This document shows positions 12,101-24,720 of a stretch of 64,000 bases of DNA, in pieces. The translations under genes and the position numbers were made by a program. Position 1 is the stretch's first letter; each line of letters opens with the position of its first letter. Under the pieces are notes generated by a model. The model saw nothing but the letters and a program-made list of their open reading frames with translations, did no database searches and had not been told where the DNA came from. The stretch spans positions 57,404-121,403 of the forward strand of contig JADWOT020000540.1 of assembly GCA_036345935.2 (NCBI GenBank), read 5' to 3'. This stretch comes from Taenia hydatigena. Lineage: Eukaryota > Platyhelminthes > Cestoda > Cyclophyllidea > Taeniidae.

Positions 12101-13840
12101 TTGAGGCAAGGCGAAAAGAAAGGAGTTAATCACAAGAGAGCTACTTACCTTATTCCACCAGAATATAAAAGATCCCATTGATAGTAGGTTTTAGCTGGTG
12201 GTTCAGATTAATTCATGCGCAAGACAGTACACGCGTAAAACAATGGAAAATTAGCTGCAGTTCAGTGCGCTCTAAGTTCTTCTCGTTTCGATCAGGAAAT
12301 GCTTATGATAAGAACGCGACGGCTGGCTCACTGCCGTGCCATAAGTGTAGGTCTCCTGCAAAACAATAGCATTTTGGATTATGCAGCTGAACAAAGAGTG
12401 TGCTGTAAGCGAATAGGAGAGAGAGCGTGAATATTGACTGCATCTAGAATGAAATGGAGCAGGCGGTCATAATGGATTTTGTATAGGAAGGAGCAAAGAA
12501 TTGGGCAGTAAGATGAGAAAATAGGAGCTGCACTAGCTTACAAATCAAGAAGTGAAATGTATGGGCAACGCGCTCACCTTCGCTCTTCAAGGGGTAAGTA
12601 GAGAGGGAATGGGAGCAGGAGTCGGAATTGAGGCGAAGTGTTGCAGAACAAACTAAAGAGACTGAAAGAAGGATGGAAATGATGAACGACTGACAATCTA
12701 AGCCAGACTATGTTAAGACAAGATTTGGTTACAGATAGCCTGTGCTAAAGTGAGTTAGGTCATGCATGTTGGCATTACTGGATCATGTCATAATGAAGAG
12801 TGAGACTAGTGGAAAGATGATGAGACTCAAAAAGAGGGCTCTGGCAGACAATGAGGTAGGACGGTGAGGAGGCAGGGAAGTATTGAGGCTGTTTCGAAGG
12901 AGGAGAAGGCGAACAAAGCGCAAGGTAAGCATAGAGACGGTATTTGCTTGTGCCAACAAAGAGGAAAATACAGGCAAGGAAATGAACTGCAGAGAGCAAC
13001 ACCTCCTCTATTCTGGTTTGGTTGAATGCGTGGAGCACACACGGCGGGAAATGGTGCGAGGCGCGATACTTGGGAGTACATTGAGCATGGTAGGTGACGA
13101 ATGAAGCGCGCATTGAAGATGCGCTATAGTGGGGCATGAGAAGGAGATAACGGTACAAGGAGAGGGGTTGGTGGCATAAATTACCCTCTGACCCCTCACC
13201 TCTTTTGCCTCAAGCATTGGATAATTGCATGGCTGCAAGCTAAACAGACGAGGTGAATGTGAGGTTAGTGTTGAACTGGTAGGCAAGCTTAGCTATCGCG
13301 TTGAGAAAGGCTAGTAAATTAGGGTGGAAATAAGCAGGGTGCTGCAAAGCTATGTTGAAATCTAGCCTAAGCCCTTTTCACTGTACACAATAGTATCTTA
13401 TGCTATTTTCCGGTTTATATGTTTGTAATACACAAAATCTGGTTGAGTATATGCGTAAATCGAAAGGGATACAGAAGCTTTGTAATGAATGATATTCAGA
13501 AATGGAAATTGAACTAAGTTCCGTTGTCTAGAGACAACATATTTTACGTTCGTTCCTTATTCTAAATAGCCGCCAAAGGAAGTAATTAAGGCTGCCTTTG
13601 CGGTTAGGTGAATAATGAATTATTCCAAAAGGAAGATGTTATGGCAAGTGAGGTCTAATCTGTTGGAAACAATGGGAAAAATCTACCAATCATCTGGCTC
13701 TACATGGTGCCAAAATCGTTGCAGACCCAAAGTGCCGCGAGAGTAATGTTTCCTTTTGAGTATTTTGTGATAAGCATGGAGACATTGGTAAACAGCACTA
13801 GATGATAATTTTGAGCGCCTAATTTGTTGGCGCAGTAGTT
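3160..13840. other. Long stretch without a supported gene
   Basis: Mostly AT-rich sequence with short frames on both strands, none with a family motif. A frame at 3870-4271 (133 codons, + strand) is the longest but shows no domain or clear splice context. A pyrimidine-rich patch lies at about 6570-6720. I detected no high-identity repeat copy of other window segments here. Confidence 0.4.
12400..13190. other. Strongly purine-skewed segment
   Basis: The + strand is rich in A and G for several hundred bases, with many gaagg, gagag and ggaag runs. The complementary strand therefore lacks stop codons, and three overlapping minus-strand frames (84-127 codons) stay open together between 12,775 and 13,286. 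Simultaneous openness in several frames argues for composition bias rather than coding. Confidence 0.5.
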
Positions 13841-13849
13841 TTGTATTTA

Positions 13850-15440
13850 ACTAGTCAGCCTCTCAAGCTGGTTATGTAACCTTGCCAACTGTATGCATCG
13901 TTGTTGACAATGGCATTGGCAAGGGAGAATGCTGCCGTTAAAGCCAACCCATGGGAATCCACTAAGACCGCACTTAGCTTCTTTGAACTCGCTGTCATCG
14001 TCAACCGATGTTATATTGCAATTATTCGACCAATCAACCCTGCTGAAAGTTCCCTTGCTCAATATGAAATATTCGCAGGACATAGGCGTTGTGACCTTGT
14101 GTTTTGAGGACTTATGAAAGTTTAGATGCAGTGCATTGATGCCATGCAGGAGCAAACTGCCAAGTAGTAGTTTGGTAAGTACTTCTCTGTGAGATGGCAT
14201 GCTGTATAAATTGAATCCGATGTCATCACTGGCTTACATATATCAGTTTTGCTTGGTATTTTTAAATAAGATGTTTAGGTCCTGGCGCCTATGATAATGG
14301 CATAGTGTGAGGTGAAGCCATTATGAGTGGTTGTGGATTAATTGGAACTGTAGCTATACGCATGGAAATCGTTCGGCTAATGCTGAAGACATTCGAAGCA
14401 AGGGAGGCGTCTTCAATGACGTCTGCATGTGTGAGCGTTGCAGTGAGTGGGGTGTCGTCAAAGTATGAGTGATTTGTAGGAAAAATGGTGAATGCCTAAT
14501 AACTTTATGCCCCATTTAATTCTGCAGATTCAAACATCTTCAATTTATTCACTTATAAAATCTTGTGTGTTCTTTAACGACTGTATCTGGTGGTTACTGG
14601 TACTAAGTCGCTGCTGCCTAATGCAAGCAGTTAAGCTTTTCGCTGCATTATTGCCACGCGGCAGTAGATTTCATGGTGGTAACCACATCGAACAACTGTT
14701 CTGTCAATATCGTGGCCTTAGGGTAGCAACGTTGACAGGACTTCGAATTTCGCTTTAAGGCATGACGGCTGGTACATTTCCATCATCCCCTCCGGAATGC
14801 GCTTTAGCCATAGGAGCTGAGGCGGCGACTGGAAATGCAGCACAGTTACCAAGGGAAGCATAAAGGATGGCGCTGGATACGAAGGAGAGAACAATGCAAA
14901 ACGTCAGCATTTAGTTAAGCAATGTGTTCTGGAGATGGGGTCACCTATTTTCTTCCGCCGTTGTGCCTTCGTCGAGTGGATCGTTAGCATGTAGAATTGC
15001 TGTGCCTCCGTTTGCCTTCTTAGGGGTGGGGAAATGCTGAAGACGCTTCAATGGGTGTGCATGCGGTAGGGGTAGAGATATTCTATTAAAACTTGAAGCA
15101 CTGTTGACCGTAGCTCATACTTGCGATTACTATACAGCTGCGCAATATTTTGCCTCAACAGGTATGCGAATTCTACTCATTTTGTTGGGTTCAGTTGACT
15201 GTTGACACAGGTGACAAGTACATCTTAAGGTAAGGTGTCTACTGATGAGCATATCCTGAATTGTGAGGAAGTGATATGCTGCTACTCAGTCTTGAGAATG
15301 GGTGAGAAATGCGCGAAAGATGCAACAGCTTTAGGCATTAAAATTCGCCGACTGAACCAGCTGATGAATTTCCATGCAAGTAAGGAGGGAGAAAGGGAGG
15401 GAGGAATATCACACCCGCGACTGCAGGATTGTGCTGCCGT
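13850..15440 (+). repeat. Dispersed repeat family R2, copy A
   Basis: Aligned by eye with 60,070-61,770 over most of its length. Shared blocks include the stretch around 13,975-14,170 (with 60,280-60,470), the block ending attctgcagattc near 14,530 (with ...gcagattc near 60,850), the 14,830-14,980 block and the 15,270-15,310 block containing gctactcag. Copies are diverged by many substitutions and small indels and have no intact frame, so this is an old transposon or retroposon of unidentified class. Boundaries are approximate. Confidence 0.6.
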
Positions 15441-16600
15441 CGTCATTGATAGGTAGGCCATAGAAGGGCACTAGGCAACCAGTCAGACAACGATTCAACC
15501 CAAACGAAAGTAAAGTGGCAATGAGATGAATATGTCGATGAAATAATCGGTAACTCAGTCAGTCAATCAATTAAGAACACGGTATGTAAAATAGTCGAAT
15601 CATTAGGTAATAAATCTATCAGAGAATTGAGAGGATTGAGCAATTTATGAGGTGCCTACATCGTCGCCATCGACATAGCATTTGCAGCCTCAAAAAAAGT
15701 CAATAAGGGGGGATTTTACCCACATTACTAGTAAATTTTTTGTTTATTGTGCTAGTTCACTGTGCTTATGGGTGGTGCTTTTCCATTCATTTGCTACACT
15801 CCCAAATCTGATCATTTATGCATGTGGCTTGATTGCTGATACCAAAAATGCACGCACGCGTCAAATCGAGCACAGGAGTGCTTACTCCAAACGGATAAGA
15901 ATTTGATTCATTTGCAATGTTGGCAATTGAGGGTTTTTGTAATGCACTTCGTGCAAATTTTCAACCTACCAGACACGAGGGCGATGCCATCCTATCCCAT
16001 ACACGATTATCAGGAACGTCCAGACATCTTGGATGTAAAGATTCTTGATTCCTATCCCGCGTTAATTACGACAGTGTAGCTTCCCACACAATACAATCAG
16101 CCACGCATTTTATGGATTTCGTCAGCTGGCCATCAAGTAGTGTTGGAGAAGTTCAAGTCATCGCTTCATACATGTCCTCGGTTCTCCGCTCTTCAAAAAT
16201 GATGCGTCAATTAAAACCAAAGAAAAGTGTGAGGCTTCATGGATAGCGTCTACTTTTGACTCCATTGTAGCCAACCTCTGCACATTCGGTCTTCCTCTCA
16301 TCGTTATGGTGATTTCATCCTGGGTGTTTCCTGTTTCGCTTTTTACTGCACTCGTCTGTGTACGTTGGTTTTTACGCTGCTTGTGATTTACAAGTGTATA
16401 TCCACCTGTCTTGCCAGTAGTTTGATGGGTGTCCGACAAGTTTGATCGATTTAGTCAGGTTGGTGGGACTATTGTGATTGATAGTCTTAAAAATATTCGG
16501 TGATTAATACCACTTGGCTAATACAATGGCATGCAGTCGTCGAGTTGTTGAGTAAGGATCTGTGGATTTCTCGACGAAAATCTCGTTCGTTGTATTTGAG
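15440..16600. other. Inter-repeat stretch, nothing recognised
   Basis: Lies between R2 copies A and C. It contains short open frames on both strands (15,682-15,906 + and 16,158-16,439 -) without family motifs. No tandem structure was seen. Confidence 0.35.
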
Positions 16601-17330
16601 GCATGGATATTTAGCACATTCATTTTTGAGGAAGTCTGTTGCTTTTGACAGATATGGTCTTACAATTGTTCCATTAATAGGTCCTGCTAAAAGTTCTATT
16701 GTTCAGCAAGGATTATTTATTCACATAGGAACTAGGCAGCGTAATTTTGTTCCTGAGGGACTTGTGAAAGACCGAGTGTTGCGTGCTGGTGCCATGCAAG
16801 GGCGAAACAGGGGCAAATGGGTAACTTGGAGCACACATTGGGCAGGTTGAATAAGCTGTTACTCCCAAATTACAATTACTAGATCTGCATGTTCTCCTTT
16901 CCATCTAAGTTAATCAGGCTTTGTCGCCTATGAAACTGCTGTATGAGATGAAGTCGATATGAAGGGCCTGTGGAGTAATTAGAAACGTAGTTACATTGTC
17001 AGGCTTTAATGTGCAGACATGAGCCTGAGGTGAGGACTGCAGATGCAGCACAATTACCAGGGTGAGCACAAAGGATGGCTCTAGATAAAGTGAAGGGAAC
17101 TATGTAATGCTTCGGTGGCCTATCGAATAAAGGGCATTGGTGATGGGGTCGGATAGTTGCCTCGCCATTGTACCTTCGCCAAATGAGTCGTTGGTATGTG
17201 AAATAAATATGAATTTTGCTTAAGTGTTACGTCTCTTTTCGTTTCTAGAAGGTTGACGAGCGGTAGGGGGGGGGGGCGCTACGGTAAGTATGCATGTATA
17301 TTAGAGATGCTATTGCGAATTGATGCTCTG
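16600..17330 (+). repeat. Dispersed repeat family R2, copy C
   Basis: Its 16,660-16,810 part matches 14,015-14,155 and 60,310-60,455. Its 17,040-17,240 part matches 14,830-15,010 and 61,250-61,370, sharing gatgcagcaca, gatggggtc and gtcgttggtatg. The central portion present in copies A and D is missing, so this copy is shorter. A 116-codon frame at 16,500-16,850 lies across the copy boundary and shows no family motif. An 11-G run lies at 17,266-17,276. Confidence 0.55.
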
Positions 17331-19140
17331 ATAGTCATGACTCATCTGTACAATCTGGTTTGGCTAGACATATTGATACAATGTGCTGACCTCAGTCGCC
17401 ACCATCGCTTCTGATTAGGCAGTGTGACAGTCAAACGATAGACGTACCCTCACAATGCGCTAAGAGCTCCCTTAGGACTAACTTGCGGTAGGCGAGCTGT
17501 ACTCGTACCTTTATCCACTTACTGAGGACTACCAAGAGACTACAAGTTGCAATAGCTAGGAGAAGGTGCAGACCATTCCAGCACTTTAGTTTGTCTCCGC
17601 TCTAATCCATGTTCTCAAGTCCTGTCCCTCCATCTATAGGATCCTCCTAATTTTTTTCACTTTATGGCTGCTGAACGGGCAGGAAGATACAAAGGGTGAA
17701 AGCGCCTTTGCGCAACACATTTTCCTTCATAATCTCATTCGACATTACCCTGAGCCGTGTCGCCTTCAACCTCGACAACCCCTTGCGCGGTGACTCGCCT
17801 CTACTCATTGCAATTTCACTAGACTTTGCGCAAAATATAGCAATTTTAAAAATCTACGCAAAACAAAATCTCGACGAAAGTTTTATGTGGGTATTTTGAA
17901 TTCTGCTGTCCCTAAAGCTTTTCTGGCTAGCAAAATCTGAAGGCATTGGTGTTAATTTTAGCTTCTTAATTTGTTTGACGTGAGTTTAATAATAAGTGGT
18001 GCAAACAAGAATAATTTTCTGATTTTACAAACCTCTACATGAAAGAGCTACACGGAGACAGTCAAGGACACCCAAGAAGATGGTCCGCCTACAGATCATA
18101 TGGCAAGTGTGCATGTGCTTACGAGTTAGTCATTGACGCACGGGCCCAGGTTGGCTAATACACACGTTTATCTGATGATCCCTATGCATTAACAACGAGT
18201 GTAATCTTTGTGTTCTTTAAATATGCTTTGTAGGCTAGAGGCTGAAGGACAACGTAGTAGCAGACGCAGTTGCACCATGCCTTCCTTCTGCTTACAATAA
18301 AAATATCTAGGAATATTCAACCTTCTCATGGCGAGAGCTGTAAAAGTAAAGATGAGGAGGGAAGAACCGTCTACAACGCCAGTAACAGCACTGAGGAATC
18401 ATGAGCAACTACTCCTACTAAATGACAATTGAGTAACAATTGTATTCCAGTCGGAAGTGCAGCTGCAAAGACTGTCAGCTGAACCTAGGTGGTGATGCTG
18501 AAGAAAGGGCTAGGCAAAGTACGAAATGATTAGTCACGACAGTTAATGAATTCATAAGCATTTTCCATGGCAAACAAATGGAGCGTCTACACCATCAGTT
18601 ACCACCGGTAAGGTAGTGTTAGGAACACACACAGCGTAAATTGAGCACCAGACTTCCAGTGGTGGCATGGCGATAGTGAGAAGAGGATGTATGCACCCAT
18701 GGGATAAAATTAATCAAATATATTAAGCGATTTGTCTTTAACGAGGGCGCTTACATGCCAGAACAATGTAGAGGAAGTAAAGCTGCCGTATTTCTTGATG
18801 AAGAAAAAGAACCTACAACTATCTTCTAAGGTAAGTTCGCAAAATCCTTGGCATGCAATATTCCACATTTAGCATCCCAAGGTATAAAATACCATTTTGA
18901 CAAGCTGATCACCATCTCCTTTTCTGAGGAGCTAAAAACATCTAGGGCGTAGTCATTGTGTCAGTAACTCAAACGTCAATTCCTCTAGATGGCGTATTTG
19001 TTCTGACCGGCTTATTGGCATGTCTGGGTTTGACAATGTCAAACGCTTCAAGAGGGCGTAGCCACGTTAAAAATACACCATGCTCTGATAAATGAACAGC
19101 TTAATTGCGTTCCCTCAATTTCATGATGACAATTGTAGCG
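17330..19140. other. Stretch without an assigned gene
   Basis: Unique-looking sequence. A short open stretch at about 18,683-18,828 runs up to a good donor-like gtaagt at about 18,831, and a second open stretch at about 18,865-18,955 follows. Both are short enough to occur by chance, so I do not call exons here. Confidence 0.3.
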
Positions 19141-19147
19141 TCTCGAG

Positions 19148-19285
19148 GCTCCATCCAGTGGACAGAAGGAAATAAGCTGCTGGCATGTCTCGAAGGCCAG
19201 CTTACGCAGCTAGGGCAATATGGCCATCTCTGCCACCCTGACCGAGACCGATAGTGCAAACAAACAAGGTACTACATTGGCCCTC
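19148..19285 (+). repeat. About 130-bp repeat R1, copy 1
   Basis: Contains ggaaataagctgctggcat, ggccagcttacgcagctagg and ccctgaccgagaccg. All three blocks recur in order in the other copies. It is followed in each copy by an A-rich caaacaag-like tail and gtactac or gtgctgc. Confidence 0.75.
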
Positions 19286-19727
19286 TCCTCTTTCGAGCGT
19301 CATCCCGACGCGATCCTTGGTACGCCTTTTTACGGCAGCCATCACAACTTAGTGCTGCAAAAAGCACCCACGAGCCAACCATGCCAGTCGCCAAAATTCG
19401 TCGCGATCGAGGCGATGCTTGCCACCAACGTCAGTGATCCTTCATGGCAGTGCATTGGAATTCGAGTTTCGTTTGGTTTGGGAAAAAATTTAGAGTAAGT
19501 GGTTCTGCCGACTATCAGTATGCCCGTTGCAGGGCGTTAACACGCCGATCTCCATAAGCAAGTATATTAGGGGTAATCTTCGGAGCGAAACTCTCCAGGT
19601 GGTCCGTGGCTAGTGTCGCTTCAGTTGCTGATAGCTTTCTTGTAGAGACAAAGAGATGGGGTGGATGCCGGAGGCGGTTGTCTTTCGTGGCTTGTCCGTC
19701 CGCTCCCCGATGCAACCAGTGTAGCAT

Positions 19728-19880
19728 CCCAAGGCTCAATTCAAAGGGCAGAAGAAAATAAGCTATTGGCATGGCCCTGAGGCCAGCTCACGCAGCTAGG
19801 GTGATATGGCAACCTATGTGACCCTGACTAAAACCGGTAAACCAAACAAGCAAAGTGCTGCAACAATTGCACCTTAAAAC
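19728..19880 (+). repeat. About 130-bp repeat R1, copy 2
   Basis: Lies only about 450 bp after copy 1, in the same orientation. Matching blocks are gaaaataagctattggcat, ggccagctcacgcagctagg and gtgaccctgactaaaaccgg. The interval between copies 1 and 2 is not itself repeated. Confidence 0.75.
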
Positions 19881-20269
19881 GGCTACATATACAGTGCAGA
19901 AGACAGCAAACGAAAAGCTTAAGCTAACTCTTGATTTCGAGTAGTATTTTGAGAAAGCCGGCTAACTTAGCATTGTAAATCAAACTAATTTTTGCACAGC
20001 TAAATTGCACAAAACTATTCCGTTAAAACTCAATAAATTTTAATGTTTACTACTTAGTTGACTCATAAAACGCATAGTTAAGGGTAGGCTATTTTGTATA
20101 TTAATTTACAAAAAGGTAGTAAAATGTGCATGTGAATCTGTTTTATCCTCAGGATTCTATGATCGCAGTTGTTTAACTAAATAGAAGAAATTGTACCAGC
20201 TAGTTAATACATCTTAGTATTATTTTATAATGGCAAACTAATTGCGTTTACTTCTTATATAGGACTCTT

Positions 20270-20420
20270 TTAAGGCGGTTAGCCTAAAATTCGCATTCGT
20301 GTGGATTCTTCTCATGGTCTTCCTTTGTTACACTTTTAGAACCAAAATCATATCCAAGACTCAGAGTGAACTGCAGAATTGGTCATCACAGAGATCCTTG
20401 ATTTTTCGGTAATTAGGAAC
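20270..20420 (+). repeat. Dispersed repeat R6, copy 1
   Basis: The block ttcctttgttacacttttag followed by aaccaaaatcatatccaagac matches 41,755-41,805 (ttcttcgttatactttcag, then aaccgaaatcatacccagac). Similarity is recognisable over roughly 120-150 bp in the same orientation. Confidence 0.5.
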
Positions 20421-21609
20421 CAATCATCTTCCGCATATTTCACATCATATAGCATTACTGTATGATTTGAGAGAGATTTTGTTCAAACAAGGCATATTCT
20501 TTTTGCGTTCTTTGAAGAGCATTATGCGAAAATTCACCGCTGATGATTGGTACTTGGGTACGTGGATGAGTTGGCGTCTCGGGTGTGGAGGTAAACAGAT
20601 TTTGGTAGTGTCTTTGTATACTTGCTTTCCTTACGCGAAACCACCTAACGTATATCGACATTAGATATGAAATGGATGTTGGATTCCCTCTCATAATCAT
20701 GGGATAATCCGAACAATATGCACTAACTTAGAAATATTTTAAATACTTGCCTCGTCCTACGGTACCCTTTTTGCTAAATGGCTCCTGCATTTAAGAGAAC
20801 AATGGGACAAGGTCGCACATCTTAGTCAATTGCTCTCCTATGCTAAAAGTATCCTTGATCATTTGCAGTGACCGGCGAGCAGCAAGTGCACACCTACAGG
20901 CACTTTAGTAAGTAGGTGGAAGTAGGCTCTGTGCTAGGCTGAGTAGGTTTAATACTTTCGGTTCTCTGTGCTCTAACGATAGGGCGTCAAAGAGGAGGTG
21001 GGTCAGTGTGCTTAAATCCTGGTGGTGATTGAGTGGCATGCAGATGAATGGAAGGAACTCCAAAGCCGCGTGGTAAGAAAAATATCTGTCAGAATTGATG
21101 CTTACTGATTCTACCTAGGCGAGGTAAAACAGACCTGCTAATTCAAGAGATTTTTTTTATTTTTAGTTCAATAAAAGACATAACAGATAGTACTCACTTG
21201 ATACGGCACAAATCTGAAGATCGACTGGTCAGGATCATCTAATTTTCTATCATACCCTTGATTTCGCTTTGCTTTGAGAGGTCTACCTTGATGAATTTAT
21301 TGCCTGATTATTTAGGATTGCAGCGCAAAAAATCTAGTGTGGTTAAGCATTGCTATGCAGATTGGCACAGACTATCTTAGAGCAACTTAACCAGACGCAG
21401 AATGACAGTGTGATGCAGGAATGATAGGGCAGAGAGCCTCCTTTTATCACCTAATCAAAATGCCACTGGCGTAAACCACATGGTCTTCACGACTTTTAGC
21501 AAATAAAGAGTCAGCTACCGCTGTTTTTTATTGCGAACTAATGCAAAGACGAATAAATCTCACTACAGCATACTGTCGCGCTTCTCTTCAGTTTTGTTCA
21601 AAATAATAC

Positions 21610-24600
21610 CTAATGCAATTTTTAATTTAACCACATACCAACTTCGTTAATTCTTTATAGGTTATTGATTCCGCAATGCATGTGCGAGCATCGCTCAGAT
21701 CCTCATCTTCAAATGTTATGAAGATCTGTGCCCATGCTTCGTCGCTCCTCATTTGCCCTTTGAAGTCTACATTTGCTCTGAATCTACAGATCACCACTCG
21801 AGTATCGCAGTGAAGAAACTCTATAAATGCGCGCAAATGAACAAATCAGGCCACTGTAACATACGCAACCGTTTACAGACACATGCTACTGTGCTTCGTG
21901 TAGTCGTACTCGCTGCGAAACCAGACGCATGTGGGACGTAAGTTGCAAAGAGTTCGTCGTGTTCTATGCAGTGTTATTTGCATGAAAAGGATAGCAGACG
22001 ATTGCAAAGGTATGAGGGTGTGTTAAATATAAAGTTTTGAAAAGTAGGGCATTTGCGATGCCGGACACAGAAAGCTGGAACCGTTGTCATTGCAAGCCAT
22101 GAAAGCAGAAAAATGAGCACGAGTCTAATGGAGGACACGAACCAATGACGAGTAAAAAGAGAGAAAGTGTGTACGGTCACCCTTTGTCATGTGGACGAAA
22201 CCGCCATTCATCTTAGTTGACTATTGACATACCATTTCCAGCAGCTGCTACTAGCGATAAAACTATGACCGTAAAACGGTTTTGAGAAACATCCGCCAGC
22301 TAAGCACAACGTAAAGTCATAAACACCCTTGCATATTCCTTGATTATCCACTGCTGTAGTGGCAGGTTCCATCGTAGCAGGTCTGATAATCAAAGGCCTT
22401 ACTACCCTACGCCCCCTCGGTCCTCCTCTGTGTAAAGACAGTCCCAAAATCATGTCTGAGTACATATGTAGTTAAAGACCCCGTCTTGACAACCGTTGCT
22501 GATTTTTGCACCAGAATGTTACACAGAGAAGGATGATGGTTACCTTGGATAACCAAAGTCACTAGGAGAGACCTGCACGCAATGGCAGAGATGGTCTGCG
22601 TGGAAACCTGAATCACCTTCTCCGAAAGTCGATAAAAGAGCATACCAAAATCGAAAACCATCACATCATCGCAATGCTAAGCTGTCTCTTAGTAGGTCTA
22701 TTTGGTACTCTGAAACAGCTAGCATCCCCCTCTGGTCAACAATCTGTCACATTCTGGCTAATAATTCGGACTAGCTAGATCTGTGCTCATAAATCCGAAA
22801 ATGCGATTATCCCCTACCCAATTTGTTTTAACCACAAGCCAAGGGCAAATGTCTGGCAAACAATCTGCAAATATCGAAAAGTGGATAGTTTCGCTCCTAT
22901 TATTCCATTTATCTCGACCTGTTTCACTGAGGCTGGTCACGTGAGGATAAAAGCCCAAATGTAGTTAATTTTATCTGTTTAAGGAGGAAATGGAACATTA
23001 TAGATAAAATTCATTAGCTTAACAATCAAAGGCTAAGGTACGTAAGCAGTAGTTTAAAATTAATAGTCCTGGCATTATGAAAACGCGGGCAAACCCAAAT
23101 ATATGTTGGGCCCTACTTGATGATGCTGACACATTTTGCCTGAATTCGTATTTTTATTTTGAATGGATTATTATCTGATTAGATTGACACCTTTGCCTAC
23201 TGATGTTGAACATTCACTGCGTTTCTCCTGTGTAATTCTTGTGCAAGCCCTACTTCTAGTCTCATATTCCAGCATCCTTCTGGTCCAAACCCCTATTTGC
23301 CCCCCCTTATTGGCTCTCAAGAAGTCGGCAGATGTTCTAGCTATACAGGTCACCACTGGAGTGTCATAGTGGAAAAATCCTTCAAATATGCATTAGTAAA
23401 CAAACCTGTGCTTATTCCCAACTAATAGAGATCACGACTATTCATAAGAGGAAGGTATAATGAGCAGGTACTGATGCGCCTGTGGAAAGAGATCCTGCAA
23501 TGTTGCGCTCTGGCATTAACTGATGCAACAGAATTAATGCAGACGCTTCTCTGTTTAATTGCCATAATTAAGAAAGACTATTTTTTGTTCTTTCCTTATT
23601 TAAACCCATTTCTACTGCTTTTAACTACAAATTAAGCTCTAGGAAATAAAAAGGATGAGACAAAAATTACAATGGCAACCAAGTCTGGTGGCGACTTTTG
23701 TGCATGCAGGAAAACAGTAGTCTAATACAGGGGGACCATTTGCGCATTTTTTCCATAGGTCCTCTTTAATGTTTGAACTAATATGCTCTTTTAGAGTAGT
23801 AGACCAGTGTATGCTGTCTAGCGTAGGCAACGAACAGAGTGCCCGACTAGTTCGCTGATGTTTAAAAGGTGTTTTGGAGATGGATTATGCAAACATTTCA
23901 CAAGTAGCGCATTAGATGCAACCTTTACACCAATTCTCAATCGCGAATCAGTTTTCTTATTTAAGCATAAAGTGCTGATGACAGATTTGCAGGCTGGCTT
24001 CAAATACCCTTTTAAAAAAATTTAAGCTAACCCAATTCCAATCTTCAATAATCTATTAGGTGGCAGGTCAATAGAATTTGAAGCTCTACACTTCGCAAAT
24101 TGAAGTGCTTAATCAAAATAGCGATGCGATATCTACGTGCATGGACTGCATAGTCATGCAACATCTCAGCAGCACCGCCCTTTTGCATGCTTTAGACTGG
24201 CCTCACTCTTACCAATTTCGCCATCGCATTTTAAGCAATCAGCTTAGAGCCACAACGCGAATGCGAAGAAAGGAGTGTCAGGTCAACAACAGCTCGTCAA
24301 AATAAAGATATTATAGTATATGAGAGACAGGATAATCATAAAGTAAGACAGGCACCATCGAAAGAGGCAAAATCTCATCCATTCTGTTTGCAGCAAACAC
24401 TTAATAGAAGTGGTCGAACGCCCCTACTAGAGTGTTTCAATTGGGTTACCAACATTATCAAATGCGGGTGGGATTATTCTATATCCTACAACCGGAAAGG
24501 CTGATAGGTGCGCCCGAAGCAATCCAGCTCAAAGTGCCCTGAGTATCAATCCAGCTCTGCTCCATAAAGTCGATAAAACTGAAGGCTTGGAAGCGAAAAC

Positions 24601-24720
24601 TGTAATCACGACCCTACGTCCTGGGGCAGCTACAAGCCCAACACCAGTATACTGCAAAATATTTATACTCCAGTCGATTGACGGTCTCAAGAGCATGCTC
24701 TTAACAAAATGACCAAACGC
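21610..24720 (+). repeat. Long repeat R3, copy 1, left part (with an internal insertion)
   Basis: Starts at cctaatgcaatt, as does copy 2 at 44,482. It follows copy 2 through shared landmarks: gttatgaagatctgtgc (21,714; 44,590), tttgcgatgccggaca (22,050; 44,920), aaaggccttactaccctacg (22,394; 45,239), tttaagcataaagtgctgat (23,961; 45,775) and atgcaacatctcagcag (24,156; 45,967). By eye identity is roughly 75-85%. Differences in the best-aligned segment near 24,080-24,250 fall evenly over codon positions, so there is no sign of selection on a protein. An unshared block, 22,810-23,877, interrupts it. Confidence 0.75.
22810..23877. mobile_element. About 1.07-kb insertion inside R3 copy 1
   Basis: Copy 2 runs continuously from its equivalent of 22,809 (45,683) to its equivalent of 23,879 (about 45,692), while copy 1 has an extra block here. 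gattat occurs at both junctions and could be a short target duplication. The block includes another copy of the R3 core module (about 23,165-23,400), so it may be an R3-related element nested in R3. Confidence 0.45.

Noticed and set aside
12775..13286. Overlapping minus frames of 64-127 codons
   Set aside because: Three frames are open together in a pyrimidine-rich strand, which is a composition effect.
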